The notes beneath the pieces are model-generated. The model was not told where the DNA came from. It worked only from the letters and a program-made list of their open reading frames with translations, and ran no database searches. Source: Hoskinsella mucinilytica (GTDB lineage Bacteria > Bacillota_I > Bacilli_A > Erysipelotrichales > Erysipelotrichaceae). From it: a stretch of DNA of 64,000 nucleotides. Of the stretch, positions 8,106-16,752 are shown one piece after another. The stretch is from contig NZ_JBEQZJ010000013.1 in assembly GCF_045223415.1 (NCBI RefSeq), positions 1-64,000 on the forward strand, given 5' to 3'. How positions within the stretch are numbered: position 1 is the first letter of the stretch; each line of letters opens with the position of its first letter. The position numbers were made by a program, and so were the translations under genes.

Positions 8106-9443
8106 ATGAAAAAATTTGACGCAATCATGATTGGTTTTGGGAAAGGCAGTAAGACCTTAGCAGGAGATATGGCTAAACGTGGATTAAAGGTCGCTATGAT
8201 CGAACGCAGTAATCAAATGTATGGTGGAACTTGTATCAACGAAGGCTGTATCCCATCAAAATCATTGATCATACAAGCAGATAAATATGACTATCCAACA
8301 GCAGTAGAACATAAAGAAACACTTATCACAAAACTGAGAAAGAAAAACTTTGATAAACTAGATCAATTGGATCAAGTCACGATATTCACAGCGCAGGCAG
8401 ACTTTATAAGTGATCATGAAGTACACATCCATAATGATGAGTTGGATGAAACGCTTTATGGTGATCATATATTTATCAATACAGGATCAAAACCTAATAT
8501 CCCAAATATCAAGGGGATCAAAGAAACCACACATATTTATACCAGTGCTGAGTTAATGAAGTTAACGCAATTACCTAGACACTTGGCAATCATCGGTGGC
8601 GGTTATATAGGACTAGAGTTTTCCAGTATGTATGCTCGTTACGGTAGTAAGGTTACCGTATTTGAACATGGAGATCGTTTAGTAAAACGGGAAGATCAAG
8701 ATATTGCCGATGAAATACAAAAGGTATTAGAAAACCAAGGGGTATCCTTTGTTTTCTCCAGTGCGGTAAAAGAGGTTAAAAATGATGGTGAATCTGTAGT
8801 TCTAACTTATGATGATGCATCTCATCAAACACATACGCAAGTCTTTGATGGCGTTTTATTAGCCGCAGGAAGACATGCAAATACCGCTTCCCTACACCTT
8901 GAACGAGCAGGTGTAAACACAGATACCAGAGGTACTATTTTGGTAAATGAGCATCTTCAGACGAATGTTCCTCATATCTATGCAATGGGAGATGTGAAAG
9001 GTGGCTTACAGTTCACTTATATCTCTTTAGATGATTATCGTATCGTAAAGGATCATCTATTTGGAAATGGAACACGTACAACCAATCATCGTGGAAATAT
9101 TGCTTATTCTGTATTCATTTCACCTACCTTCTCTAGAGTAGGCTTAAGTGAACAAGAAGCGTTAGATGCAGGGTACGAAGTAAAGATAGCGACAATGAGC
9201 GCTGCTGCGATTCCTCGAGCAAACGTCATTTCTCAACCAAACGGTTTATTGAAAGCAGTGATTGACGCAAAAACAGATCAAATATTGGGTTGTGTATTAT
9301 TCTGTGCGGAATCTGAAGAGATCATTAATTTTGTTGCCTTGGCAATGGATCAAAAACTTCCATATCAGGCAATTCGTGATCACATTTTCACACACCCAAC
9401 AATGAGTGAAGCATTAAACGATTTATTCTCAAACGTAAAATAA
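8106..9443 (+). CDS. FAD-dependent pyridine nucleotide-disulfide oxidoreductase (RclA/MerA-like)
   Basis: This 445-residue enzyme belongs to the class I disulfide reductases. It has an N-terminal FAD-binding region, the redox-active pair Cys43/Cys48 in GGTCINEGCIPSK, an NAD(P)-binding Rossmann motif IGGGYIGLEFSS near residue 164, the second FAD motif YAMGDVKGG near residue 295 and a C-terminal dimerisation domain with HTHPTMSEA-like HPTMSEAL carrying the catalytic histidine region. The layout resembles RclA (reactive chlorine resistance) and mercuric reductase without the metal domain. The ATG at 8106 is 9 nt after AGGAGG. It heads an operon with thioredoxin and CcdA-TlpA, so it may reduce that thioredoxin. 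Confidence 0.9.
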   Translation: MKKFDAIMIGFGKGSKTLAGDMAKRGLKVAMIERSNQMYGGTCINEGCIPSKSLIIQADKYDYPTAVEHKETLITKLRKKNFDKLDQLDQVTIFTAQADFISDHEVHIHNDELDETLYGDHIFINTGSKPNIPNIKGIKETTHIYTSAELMKLTQLPRHLAIIGGGYIGLEFSSMYARYGSKVTVFEHGDRLVKREDQDIADEIQKVLENQGVSFVFSSAVKEVKNDGESVVLTYDDASHQTHTQVFDGVLLAAGRHANTASLHLERAGVNTDTRGTILVNEHLQTNVPHIYAMGDVKGGLQFTYISLDDYRIVKDHLFGNGTRTTNHRGNIAYSVFISPTFSRVGLSEQEALDAGYEVKIATMSAAAIPRANVISQPNGLLKAVIDAKTDQILGCVLFCAESEEIINFVALAMDQKLPYQAIRDHIFTHPTMSEALNDLFSNVK

Positions 9444-9462
9444 ATAAAAAGGAGGACTTATT

Positions 9463-9777
9463 ATGTCAAATGTATTACACCCAAATGAACAAGAATTTAA
9501 CGAACTTATCGCTCATAACGAAGTCGTATTCGTAGACTTCTTCGCATCTTGGTGCGGACCATGTAAGATGTTAGCACCTGAAATAGAAAGACTAGCTGAT
9601 TCTTATAGTGGAAAGGTCAAAGTATTGAAAGTTGATGTTGATAAAGAACCGGGATTAGCTGCACGTTTTAAAGTACAATCTATCCCTAGTCTCTTCGTAA
9701 TCAAACATGGAACTGTTGTGAAAAGTGCACTTGGATACCAGCCATATCCGAAGTTAGTTCAATTGATCGAAGGATAA
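9463..9777 (+). CDS. trxA: Thioredoxin
   Basis: This 104-residue protein is a classic thioredoxin with the active site WCGPC at residues 30-34, the conserved VDFFASW strand before it and the cis-proline in IPSLFV. It is a cytosolic dithiol carrier. The gene lies 19 bases after the FAD reductase, preceded by AAGGAGG, and one base before the CcdA-TlpA gene. This placement suggests that the FAD enzyme reduces it and that it feeds electrons to CcdA rather than acting only as the general thioredoxin. Confidence 0.96.
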   Translation: MSNVLHPNEQEFNELIAHNEVVFVDFFASWCGPCKMLAPEIERLADSYSGKVKVLKVDVDKEPGLAARFKVQSIPSLFVIKHGTVVKSALGYQPYPKLVQLIEG

Positions 9778-9778
9778 T

Positions 9779-11011
9779 ATGTTACATCCTAACGACGTCC
9801 TAAGCAACCTTAGCTTACTTCTCGTTTTTACCGAAGGACTTCTGTCCTTCTTTTCTCCTTGTGTGTTGCCTTTACTACCAATCTACATGGGTTATCTGGC
9901 TGGCCACAGCAACCATGAGGAAGCACATCCGAAACGTAAGGTACTATTGTTTACCCTATGTTTTATCATCGGTATTTTCTTTGCCATCTTTTTGATGAAT
10001 ATCTCATTCAGTATCTTTTCTAGTTTCTTCTCTTCTCATATGCTACTGTTTTCCAGAATCGGTGGTGTTCTTATCATCTTATTGGGCATTCATCAATTAG
10101 GGATCATAAAATTTAAAACATTAGAACGTACATTTAAAATCGGCATCAAACCAAAGAAAACGATGAATATTTTCATTGCATTTGCGATGGGATTTACCTT
10201 CAGTTTCGCATGGACACCTTGTATCGGACCTGCCTTATCCAGCATTCTGATTCTGGCAGGTAGTGCACAAAGCTTTTTGATCAGTAATCTTTTGATGCTA
10301 TTATATGCCCTTGGTTTAACTATTCCCTTTTTGATCCTCGGTATCTTTACCAATCAAGCTTTGTCCTGGTTATCTTCACATAAGAACATCATGAATGTTA
10401 CGGTAAAAGCTGGCGCAATCATTTTAATTCTTATGGGAATCGCTATGTTTACAGGTAAGATGAATACCATATCCAGCTACTTAAGTCCAACACCTACAAG
10501 CTCTCAAAGTAGTACACCAACCAAAGAGGAACAAAAACAGAGCGAAGAAAAAGAAAAACAGCCTACTGATGAGAAACAAGAAGTTCCTCCTTTGGATTAC
10601 ACATTGACTGATCAAAAGGGAAACAAAGTATCTTTTGAAGATTATCGAGGCAAAGTCATCTTCCTAAACTTTTGGGCAACCTGGTGTCCACCATGTCAAA
10701 AAGAAATGCCTCATATACAAGAGTTATATGAAAAGTACAAAGATAGTGATGATGTTGCGGTATTAACGATTGTTTATCCGGCAGGAGAAGAAAATGGAAG
10801 TCAAAGCGTGTATGATTTTCTTGATGAAACAGGATATACGATGCCGGTATTATTTGATGATGGCTCCTTGAGTGCCGCTTTTGGTATTCACAGCTATCCT
10901 ACGACTGCCATGATTCAAAAAAACGGAGTGCCTTATGGTATTGCGAAGGGACAATTGACTAAGGATATCATGCAACAAATCATTGATCAAACTCTACAAG
11001 CAGAAAAATAA
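9779..11011 (+). CDS. CcdA-TlpA fusion: membrane thiol transporter with extracytoplasmic thioredoxin-like domain
   Basis: Residues 1-230 form a CcdA/DsbD-like membrane domain with six segments and the cysteine-proline pairs FSPCVLP near residue 26 and WTPCIGPALSS near residue 144, which carry electrons across the membrane. A low-complexity linker rich in S, T, E, K and Q (about 235-275) leads to a TlpA-like redoxin domain with WCPPC near residue 304. Fusions of this type move reducing power from cytosolic thioredoxin to outside proteins. The start lies one base after the trxA stop with AAGGA inside trxA. Together the three genes make a complete relay. Confidence 0.9.
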   Translation: MLHPNDVLSNLSLLLVFTEGLLSFFSPCVLPLLPIYMGYLAGHSNHEEAHPKRKVLLFTLCFIIGIFFAIFLMNISFSIFSSFFSSHMLLFSRIGGVLIILLGIHQLGIIKFKTLERTFKIGIKPKKTMNIFIAFAMGFTFSFAWTPCIGPALSSILILAGSAQSFLISNLLMLLYALGLTIPFLILGIFTNQALSWLSSHKNIMNVTVKAGAIILILMGIAMFTGKMNTISSYLSPTPTSSQSSTPTKEEQKQSEEKEKQPTDEKQEVPPLDYTLTDQKGNKVSFEDYRGKVIFLNFWATWCPPCQKEMPHIQELYEKYKDSDDVAVLTIVYPAGEENGSQSVYDFLDETGYTMPVLFDDGSLSAAFGIHSYPTTAMIQKNGVPYGIAKGQLTKDIMQQIIDQTLQAEK

Positions 11012-11042
11012 ACTGTACAGTTTCAAAAAAATTCATTATAAT
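11010..11042 (+). promoter_or_regulatory. hxlR-type promoter with a perfect 14-bp palindromic operator over the -35
   Basis: AAACTGTACAGTTT at 11010-11023 is a perfect palindrome. Its centre provides the -35 TGTACA (11014-11019), exactly 17 bp before the -10 TATAAT (11037-11042). A repressor bound to the palindrome would block this promoter, so autoregulation by the HxlR protein is the simple reading. Confidence 0.65.
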
Positions 11043-11060
11043 AACGAGGAAGGTGATGAC

Positions 11061-11483
11061 ATGAAAAAACAATATGACTTACCATGTAACATAGCGCAAA
11101 GTCTAAATTTGATCGGTGATAAGTGGACACTTTTGATCTTACATACGGTAAGAAACGGAAGACATACCTATAAAGAATTACAAGAAGCATTGGAAGGTAT
11201 TCCGACAAATCTATTAAGCAAACGATTAAAAGATCTTTGTGAAGATGGTTTATTACAATGTTCCTTATATTCTCAACATCCACCTCGTTATCAATATGAA
11301 CTTACCGAAAAAAGTGAAGATATGGATGACATTTATAATGCTATTTTGATATGGGGCGATAAGCATCTAGATAAAAGCTATAAGTGTTTGAAATTCAAAA
11401 ATGCCAATGTAAAGATTGCGTATATGAATGAAGATACCGGAGAAATCATCGATCCAAAGGATCTTATCGTAGAAAATCGCTAA
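11061..11483 (+). CDS. HxlR-family transcriptional regulator with conserved sensing cysteine
   Basis: This 140-residue winged-helix protein has the HxlR pattern from the start: DLPCNIAQSLNLIGDKW, then ILHTVRNGRHTYKELQ, IPTNLLSKRLKDL and the wing region PPRYQYELTE. Cys9 sits where redox-sensing family members (YodB, HypR type) carry their reactive cysteine. The ATG at 11061 follows GGAAGGTGAT; the frame is open further upstream but lacks a site there. It has its own operator-bearing promoter yet directly follows the redox operon, so it probably senses oxidants or electrophiles and controls both. Confidence 0.9.
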   Translation: MKKQYDLPCNIAQSLNLIGDKWTLLILHTVRNGRHTYKELQEALEGIPTNLLSKRLKDLCEDGLLQCSLYSQHPPRYQYELTEKSEDMDDIYNAILIWGDKHLDKSYKCLKFKNANVKIAYMNEDTGEIIDPKDLIVENR

Positions 11484-11485
11484 TG

Positions 11486-11516
11486 AAAAGGCCGCCAATC
11501 AATGGTGACCTTTTTT
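11486..11516. terminator. Rho-independent terminator
   Basis: AAAAGGCCGCCA at 11486-11497 pairs with TGGTGACCTTTT (11503-11514) with one mismatch and one wobble, followed by a T-run. It follows the HxlR gene and faces the convergent GNAT gene. Confidence 0.75.
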
Positions 11517-12086
11517 CTATTTTGATTTCTGTTCTTCATAATCACATGCAAGAATAGCATGCATACATGCATCACAAATTCCTTGATTGTTAACATCTGC
11601 TTGTCTTAAGATCCCTTCTTGTTGTAAACCACAATGTTCCATAACTTTGCCGGATCCAATATTATGAGGATCATGTTGGGATTCAATACGACGTACTTGT
11701 ACCTCTTCAAATAGGAAGCGAATGACTTCCTTAAAAGCTTCCGTGGTGATACCTTTTCCCCACCACTTTTTTCCGATACAATAGCCAATATGTACCAAAT
11801 CCAGTTCTTCCTTTTGATCAACGACACTGATCGTTCCGATTGGTTGATCTCCATATTCCTTGATGGTAATTGCCCATTGATAGAAATTCTTATTTTGATA
11901 TTGGTTTACCCAATCCATCACTATGCTTTCTGTGACCTTTATGGAAGCATGTGGTGTCCATCTTAAATACTTTGTGACCGCAGGATCTTTTGCCCAATGT
12001 TCAAACATAGGTTTTGCATCTGATTCTTTAAATGGCCGTAATATCAAACGACTTGTATATAACGGTGTGGTACCTTTATGTTTCAT
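11517..12086 (-). CDS. GNAT-family N-acetyltransferase (RimJ/RimL type)
   Basis: This 189-residue protein has the acetyl-CoA binding core: IGYCIGKKWWGKGITTEAF near residue 100 (the Q/R-x-x-G-x-G/A loop appears as KKWWGKG), followed by RRIESQHDPHNIGSGKVMEHCGLQQEG, which is the pattern of RimJ/RimL-type acetyltransferases. These acetylate protein N-termini, antibiotics or small amines; the substrate is not evident. It has its own ribosome site GGAGAAGGAAT and stands alone, with no partner in an operon. Confidence 0.88.
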   Translation of the reverse strand: MKHKGTTPLYTSRLILRPFKESDAKPMFEHWAKDPAVTKYLRWTPHASIKVTESIVMDWVNQYQNKNFYQWAITIKEYGDQPIGTISVVDQKEELDLVHIGYCIGKKWWGKGITTEAFKEVIRFLFEEVQVRRIESQHDPHNIGSGKVMEHCGLQQEGILRQADVNNQGICDACMHAILACDYEEQKSK

Positions 12087-12201
12087 ATTCCTTCTCCATA
12101 TTTTTGTATTTGTGACATAAGTTGATGTGATATCTGTTCCTATCTATGCAATGCATCACTTACCTACGCATTCTGTACATCAACATCTATGAACCATGGT
12201 T

Positions 12202-13443
12202 TCATATAACATCCTCTCTAAAGGATAATCGTTCCAGTGGATAATACACTTTCTTTTCCTCTTTTAGATCTGCATGAATCAACGCCTTTACGATATCACT
12301 CGCTAAGGATAGCTCTACAACCTCGCCATTCTTTTCTAACACCCAAATATTATGACCATTTTCATTACTTGCATAAGGAGAATATGGTTTTTGAGATACT
12401 GCATCCTGATGAACATAATAGGTTGAATCATATCCAAGTTTTTTCACATATGTGATAATATCTTTTACATCCTCATCACTTTGTATTGTCTGATATTCGA
12501 ATAGCTTTCTATTTAATATACGATATGCAAGATCTGCGGCAATAAAGTCCTTTCCTTGAATCAAACAAGAAAAGCCATATAGTGCTGCCGGTTCATCCAA
12601 GCGATACAATGCTTTCACATCTGCACATTCACCACTCAAAAAAGGCGCAAACATAGGGGCGATCTCTTTGATTGAGGAATCCATTTGATACAGATCTTTT
12701 AATCGCCGAAATAGAATCGATAACAAGGATTCATAGCTTCTTGCGACAGGATGTAAATATACCTGCCAATACATATGATAGCGTGCCATGATGTAATCCT
12801 CTACACTATGAATTCCACTTTCCTTTACCACGATCCTACCGTCATGTACACGAATGGTTCGTAAGATTCTCTCTAAATCAAAGTTACCATAACTGGTTCC
12901 TGTGAAATAAGCATCCCTTAACAGATAATCCATACGATCTGCATCTAATTGACCGCTTACCATTTGATTCATACACTCTTTTGGATGTTGATAGGTGATG
13001 ATACTTGCGACATCTCTTGGTAAACACTCATCTACAGCCGCAAGGATATGATGAATTTCCGTATCCTCCATGATGATTTTTACTGTATATTCCTCATGCT
13101 TCAAAGGGGAAATTCCTTCAAAGGCATGAGAGAATGGACCATGTCCGATATCATGTAACAACCCGGCTAACATAACCGTTGCTTTTTCATACTCAGTCAA
13201 ATTTTCTTTCAGCTCGGATATTTCATTTACCATTCTTCTAACGATTTCATAGACGCCAAGTGAATGCGAAAATCTTGAATGTTCCGCAGTATGATATACC
13301 TGAAAATCTCCTCCCAATTGATGGATCCTTCTTAATCTTTGAAATTCCTTTGCGTTGATACAATCCCAGACAACTTGAAGATTCACATGGATATAGCCAT
13401 GAATGGGATCTCGCATCACTTTTACTTCATCTGTTTGTTTCAC
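12202..13443 (-). CDS. HD-domain phosphohydrolase (SAMHD1/dGTPase-like)
   Basis: This 413-residue protein carries the metal-binding HD signature: the first His in HTAEHSRFSHSLG near residue 55, then LLHDIGHGPFSHAFE near residue 97 and the later Asp in GQLDADRMDYLLRD near residue 165. The order and spacing match HD hydrolases of the SAMHD1/dGTP triphosphohydrolase superfamily, which hydrolyse deoxynucleotide triphosphates, though many bacterial members are uncharacterised. The start is a GTG, 8 bases after AGGAGGTG. It appears monocistronic between GNAT and the PstS-like gene. Confidence 0.9.
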   Translation of the reverse strand: MKQTDEVKVMRDPIHGYIHVNLQVVWDCINAKEFQRLRRIHQLGGDFQVYHTAEHSRFSHSLGVYEIVRRMVNEISELKENLTEYEKATVMLAGLLHDIGHGPFSHAFEGISPLKHEEYTVKIIMEDTEIHHILAAVDECLPRDVASIITYQHPKECMNQMVSGQLDADRMDYLLRDAYFTGTSYGNFDLERILRTIRVHDGRIVVKESGIHSVEDYIMARYHMYWQVYLHPVARSYESLLSILFRRLKDLYQMDSSIKEIAPMFAPFLSGECADVKALYRLDEPAALYGFSCLIQGKDFIAADLAYRILNRKLFEYQTIQSDEDVKDIITYVKKLGYDSTYYVHQDAVSQKPYSPYASNENGHNIWVLEKNGEVVELSLASDIVKALIHADLKEEKKVYYPLERLSFREDVI

Positions 13444-13494
13444 ACTTTCACCTCCTATAGCCTTTCTTTTCTATTTTATGAAAACGATTTCTGC

Positions 13495-14658
13495 TTATTC
13501 ACTAACATAACCGGTTTTCTTTACCAACTCTTTTGCCTGTTGAGATGTCAACCATTCCAACATCTGTTTCACCTTTGGATTTGTGTTACTTTTTAATGTG
13601 ATAGCATAAAAGCTATTGGTAATAGGATAGCTTCCGTTTCGAATCGTTTCTTCATTCGGTTCTATTCCATTGATCTTTAATAGCTTGATTTTATTATTTC
13701 CTACCATCTCATTGGCATAAAAGCGAAAAGAGAATCCCAAGGCATTCGCACGATTTCGATAATCCGCACTTTTGGAAATGATTTCACCCATACCGGATGG
13801 TACTTCTTCCTCTATTGCCGGTTTTAAAGTTCTTCCATCCATCAACCTTAATAATGCACTTTGTGAACCACTTCCTTCAGGACGTTGAAATGCCAGTATT
13901 TCCTCATCTGCTCCACCAACCTGTTTCCAATTGGTGATGTTACCCTCATAAATATCCTGAATTTGTTGAATGCTCAATTCATTGATCGGGTTATCCTTAT
14001 GAACAAAGAACACAAAGCCTTCCTTTCCGATTGGTGTCAACACCATCTCTTCTTTCGCTTCATCAAACATTGCTTTCTGTTTCTCACTTGGCCCCGCCAC
14101 AAAAATGATATCCGCCACATGATTCAAAAGATTTTCATAAGCAGTAGGTGTAGTTGTACATAAAACCTCAGAATCATATTGTTGATACGTTTTCTTTGGA
14201 TAAAGCGCTTGCGCATAGGAAGCATATACAGGGTATAATGCAGTTGCCCCATCCATGACAGGTAACGGTTCACTGATCGTTAGTGTAGATGGTTGTTTCA
14301 ACGTTGCCAGTTTATCACTTTCAAACGGTTGATACTGGGTTAGATCTACTTCATCAGATAATACCTCATAACGATTTTGCCATGCATCATATGACATTGT
14401 CACTAGGATGATTGCCAAACATAATAATATACCGCTTAAGGATAACAGTTGTAATTTCATTCTCATCCATTTTTTATGACGCATGTAATAAATCGTATTT
14501 GCCCAAAGCCAAACATAAGCCAAAACAGCTAACAATAGAAAGATCCATTGAAGATACATATGTATTGTTGACCAACTTGCGAATAACACGAATTGAAAAA
14601 CGATTGGTAATGAAATTAAAGTAAGGATAATGGATGCAATCAAAATCATCATACTCAT
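13495..14658 (-). CDS. PstS-like substrate-binding protein with three N-terminal membrane segments
   Basis: Residues 1-95 hold about three membrane segments (near 5-27, 35-55 and 70-92). Residues 120-387 resemble phosphate-binding PstS: DGATALYPVYASYAQALYP, then the anion-loop-like RPEGSGSQSALLRLM and a C-terminal SFYAITLKSNTNPKVKQMLEWL. A normal PstS has a lipoprotein signal and sits beside pstCAB; here the binding domain is tethered by a membrane bundle and no transporter genes follow. Its ATG overlaps the mutT stop as ATGA. It could sense rather than import phosphate; that is inference. Confidence 0.8.
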   Translation of the reverse strand: MSMMILIASIILTLISLPIVFQFVLFASWSTIHMYLQWIFLLLAVLAYVWLWANTIYYMRHKKWMRMKLQLLSLSGILLCLAIILVTMSYDAWQNRYEVLSDEVDLTQYQPFESDKLATLKQPSTLTISEPLPVMDGATALYPVYASYAQALYPKKTYQQYDSEVLCTTTPTAYENLLNHVADIIFVAGPSEKQKAMFDEAKEEMVLTPIGKEGFVFFVHKDNPINELSIQQIQDIYEGNITNWKQVGGADEEILAFQRPEGSGSQSALLRLMDGRTLKPAIEEEVPSGMGEIISKSADYRNRANALGFSFRFYANEMVGNNKIKLLKINGIEPNEETIRNGSYPITNSFYAITLKSNTNPKVKQMLEWLTSQQAKELVKKTGYVSE

Positions 14659-15044
14659 AAAACCTCTCCTATCACACGCTCAATGATACATTGATCCGCT
14701 GGTTCAAAAGAATATAAATTTAAGGTAGCTTTATCTACCCATTTCCATTCATGATGAACATGTAAAGTGGGTATTCCTTTCCTTAAGGTACAAACATATG
14801 CAGAAACGTGAATACAAAGATCTTCTCTGACATCCATCACATCTTGTAAGAAGAAATCAACCTTGACATCTACATCTAGTTCTTCTTTTAATTCCCTTAC
14901 CAGTGCTGCTTCTTTTGTTTCACCTGGTTCGACCTTACCACCGGGAAATTCCCACATATTTTCATGTACGCCTTTTCCTCTTCTCGCAATTAAGACTTGA
15001 TGCTCTTGACGAATGATTCCACATACTACTTCTAATTGTTTCAT
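14655..15044 (-). CDS. MutT-family Nudix hydrolase (8-oxo-dGTP diphosphatase-like)
   Basis: This 129-residue protein matches MutT in length and layout: an N-terminal VVCGIIRQEHQVLIARRGKG and the Nudix box from Gly36 (GKVEPGETKEAALVRELKEE, glutamates 54 and 55 binding metal). MutT cleans 8-oxo-dGTP from the nucleotide pool. The start at 15044 follows AGAGAGGT; an upstream in-frame extension of 40 residues is hydrophobic-poor and unlike the family, so I rejected it. The gene overlaps the PstS-like gene by four bases. Confidence 0.9.
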   Translation of the reverse strand: MKQLEVVCGIIRQEHQVLIARRGKGVHENMWEFPGGKVEPGETKEAALVRELKEELDVDVKVDFFLQDVMDVREDLCIHVSAYVCTLRKGIPTLHVHHEWKWVDKATLNLYSFEPADQCIIERVIGEVL

Positions 15045-15284
15045 AAGCGTACCTCTCTTAACTACATTATACAAAACTGAGTAAGAATTACAATTGTAAA
15101 ATGAATTGCAAAACTGAATTTTTCTTAATAACCATATAAGTGTAACTGATAATGATGCAAATCCATCCGTCATTTTTACCTTCTTTTCTTGTTATCTTAG
15201 GAAAATAGAGGATAGTATCTTAAAACAAACAAAAATGATCACATTTAGTGTTATAATAGCTTCATAGAATAAAGGAGGCTCATT

Positions 15285-16271
15285 ATGAAAATAGGAACGA
15301 TAGGTACAGGTTTTATCGTGGATTGGTTTTTAAATGCAGTACAACAAAATGAAGGTGCAACTGCTGTTGCGATGTTCTCTCGAAAAAAAGAAAGTGCAAT
15401 GACATTATCCAAAAAATATGGTATTAAGACCATCTATACAGATTATAAGGAAATGCTCACAGATCAAAATGTAGATACTGTATACATTGCATCACCAAAC
15501 AGTCTTCATTATCCCTATGCAAAAGAAGCATTGTTAGCCGGTAAACATGTTATTTGTGAAAAGCCGTTTACATCTAATGTAAAAGAGTTCATGGATTTAA
15601 AACAAATCGCAAAAGAAAAGAAGCTCTTTCTTTTTGAAGCAATCGTTACCATCCATATGCCAAATTATCTTGAAATCAAAAAACAATTGTCAAAATTGGG
15701 AACCATACGCATGGTACAATGTAACTTCTCTCAATATTCTTCTCGTTATGATAAATTCTTAGCCGGAGAAACGCCAAATGTCTTTAATCCGAAATTCAGT
15801 GGTGGTGCATTATCAGATATTAACATTTACAATCTTCATTTCGTAATGGGATTGTTCGGTAAACCTCAACATGTTCATTACTTTCCTAACAAACATGAAA
15901 ATGGTATTGATACCAGTGGAGTGGCTATTCTCGAATATGATACCTTCAAAGCTGTTTGTGTAGGATGTAAGGATACAAAAAGTCATAATATAGCTCAGAT
16001 TCAAGGAGAGCTAGGCTATATCAGTGTCAATTCAGAAACTAGTAAATGCAGTCATGCCGTTTTGAATATCGGTACAGAAAGTATTGACTTGACACTTGAA
16101 CAAAACGAAGATGCTTTATACTATGAGTTAAAAGATTTCATTAAAATCATAGATCAACAAGACCATGAAAGGTGCATGGAACTACTTGAGTATTCACAAA
16201 TTGTCATGGAAGTTTATGAAGCTGCAAGAAAAGATGGTGGTATCCAATTTGAAGCAGATCAAAATGATTAG
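15285..16271 (+). CDS. Gfo/Idh/MocA-family NAD(P)-dependent oxidoreductase
   Basis: This 328-residue protein has an N-terminal Rossmann fold (GTIGTGFIVDWFL at residue 3) and the family motif CEKPF near residue 92, whose lysine is part of the catalytic site, followed by the alpha/beta substrate domain. Family members oxidise or reduce sugars, inositols or other polyols. It has AAAGGAGG before the ATG and a -10 TATAAT at 15252-15257 without a convincing -35. It is flanked by a strong terminator and appears monocistronic. The substrate is unknown. Confidence 0.92.
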   Translation: MKIGTIGTGFIVDWFLNAVQQNEGATAVAMFSRKKESAMTLSKKYGIKTIYTDYKEMLTDQNVDTVYIASPNSLHYPYAKEALLAGKHVICEKPFTSNVKEFMDLKQIAKEKKLFLFEAIVTIHMPNYLEIKKQLSKLGTIRMVQCNFSQYSSRYDKFLAGETPNVFNPKFSGGALSDINIYNLHFVMGLFGKPQHVHYFPNKHENGIDTSGVAILEYDTFKAVCVGCKDTKSHNIAQIQGELGYISVNSETSKCSHAVLNIGTESIDLTLEQNEDALYYELKDFIKIIDQQDHERCMELLEYSQIVMEVYEAARKDGGIQFEADQND

Positions 16272-16310
16272 TTGATCAGGCAATATTCTCTACCATAATA
16301 TATAGCAGAT

Positions 16311-16335
16311 AGGACAGCAAACGCTGTCCTTTTTA
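16311..16335 (+). terminator. Rho-independent terminator
   Basis: A perfect 8-bp stem AGGACAGC (16311-16318) and GCTGTCCT (16323-16330) with a four-base loop is followed by TTTTT. It ends the Gfo/Idh/MocA transcript. Confidence 0.85.
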
Positions 16336-16625
16336 ATATAAGAAAAAGCAAACAATAGATACATTGTTTCATGATTTAGCATTTTGTAACAATTTTCATC
16401 ATTTCGTCATATTTTAGATAGAACAAGGTACGATCTCATCTAATTGTCACAAAGTTTTCATTTAAAAATATCACAGTATGAAAACAAGTGATTTCAATTG
16501 TTGAACAAATATGGCATTCAAACTATAAGAAAGCAATATTTGTGCTATTCCCTATATTATGAAACAGTTTTCAACAACTCATCACATTTTGGTTACATTT
16601 TCTTTGAAAAGTTGTGAAAAAAGTG

Positions 16626-16653
16626 TTGCAAATTTGTGAAAAGTCCTTATAAT
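16626..16653 (+). promoter_or_regulatory. opp operon promoter
   Basis: TTGCAA at 16626-16631 and TATAAT at 16648-16653 are separated by 16 bp. TTGTGAAAA occurs twice around it (near 16612 and 16634). The 300 bases further upstream are AT-rich with no gene. Confidence 0.7.
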
Positions 16654-16663
16654 GATAACTATG

Positions 16664-16720
16664 AAAGTGTTCAATGACGAACAGACACAGAAAAACTACA
16701 CTGTAAGCATTGAACACTTT
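16664..16720 (+). promoter_or_regulatory. Long perfect stem-loop at the 5' end of the opp transcript
   Basis: AAAGTGTTCAATG (16664-16676) pairs perfectly with CATTGAACACTTT (16708-16720), giving 13 bp around a 31-nt loop that can form a small inner stem. It begins about where transcription should start and ends 33 bases before oppA. A short T-rich tail follows, so it could act as an attenuator or as a stabilising 5' hairpin. Confidence 0.6.
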
Positions 16721-16752
16721 TATTATCAATGAAAAAAAGAGGAGGAATTGGA

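Noticed and set aside
16561..16625. CodY box upstream of opp (ATTTTC...GAAAA)
   Set aside because: The halves are separated by three bases rather than one, so the match to AATTTTCWGAAAATT is poor.
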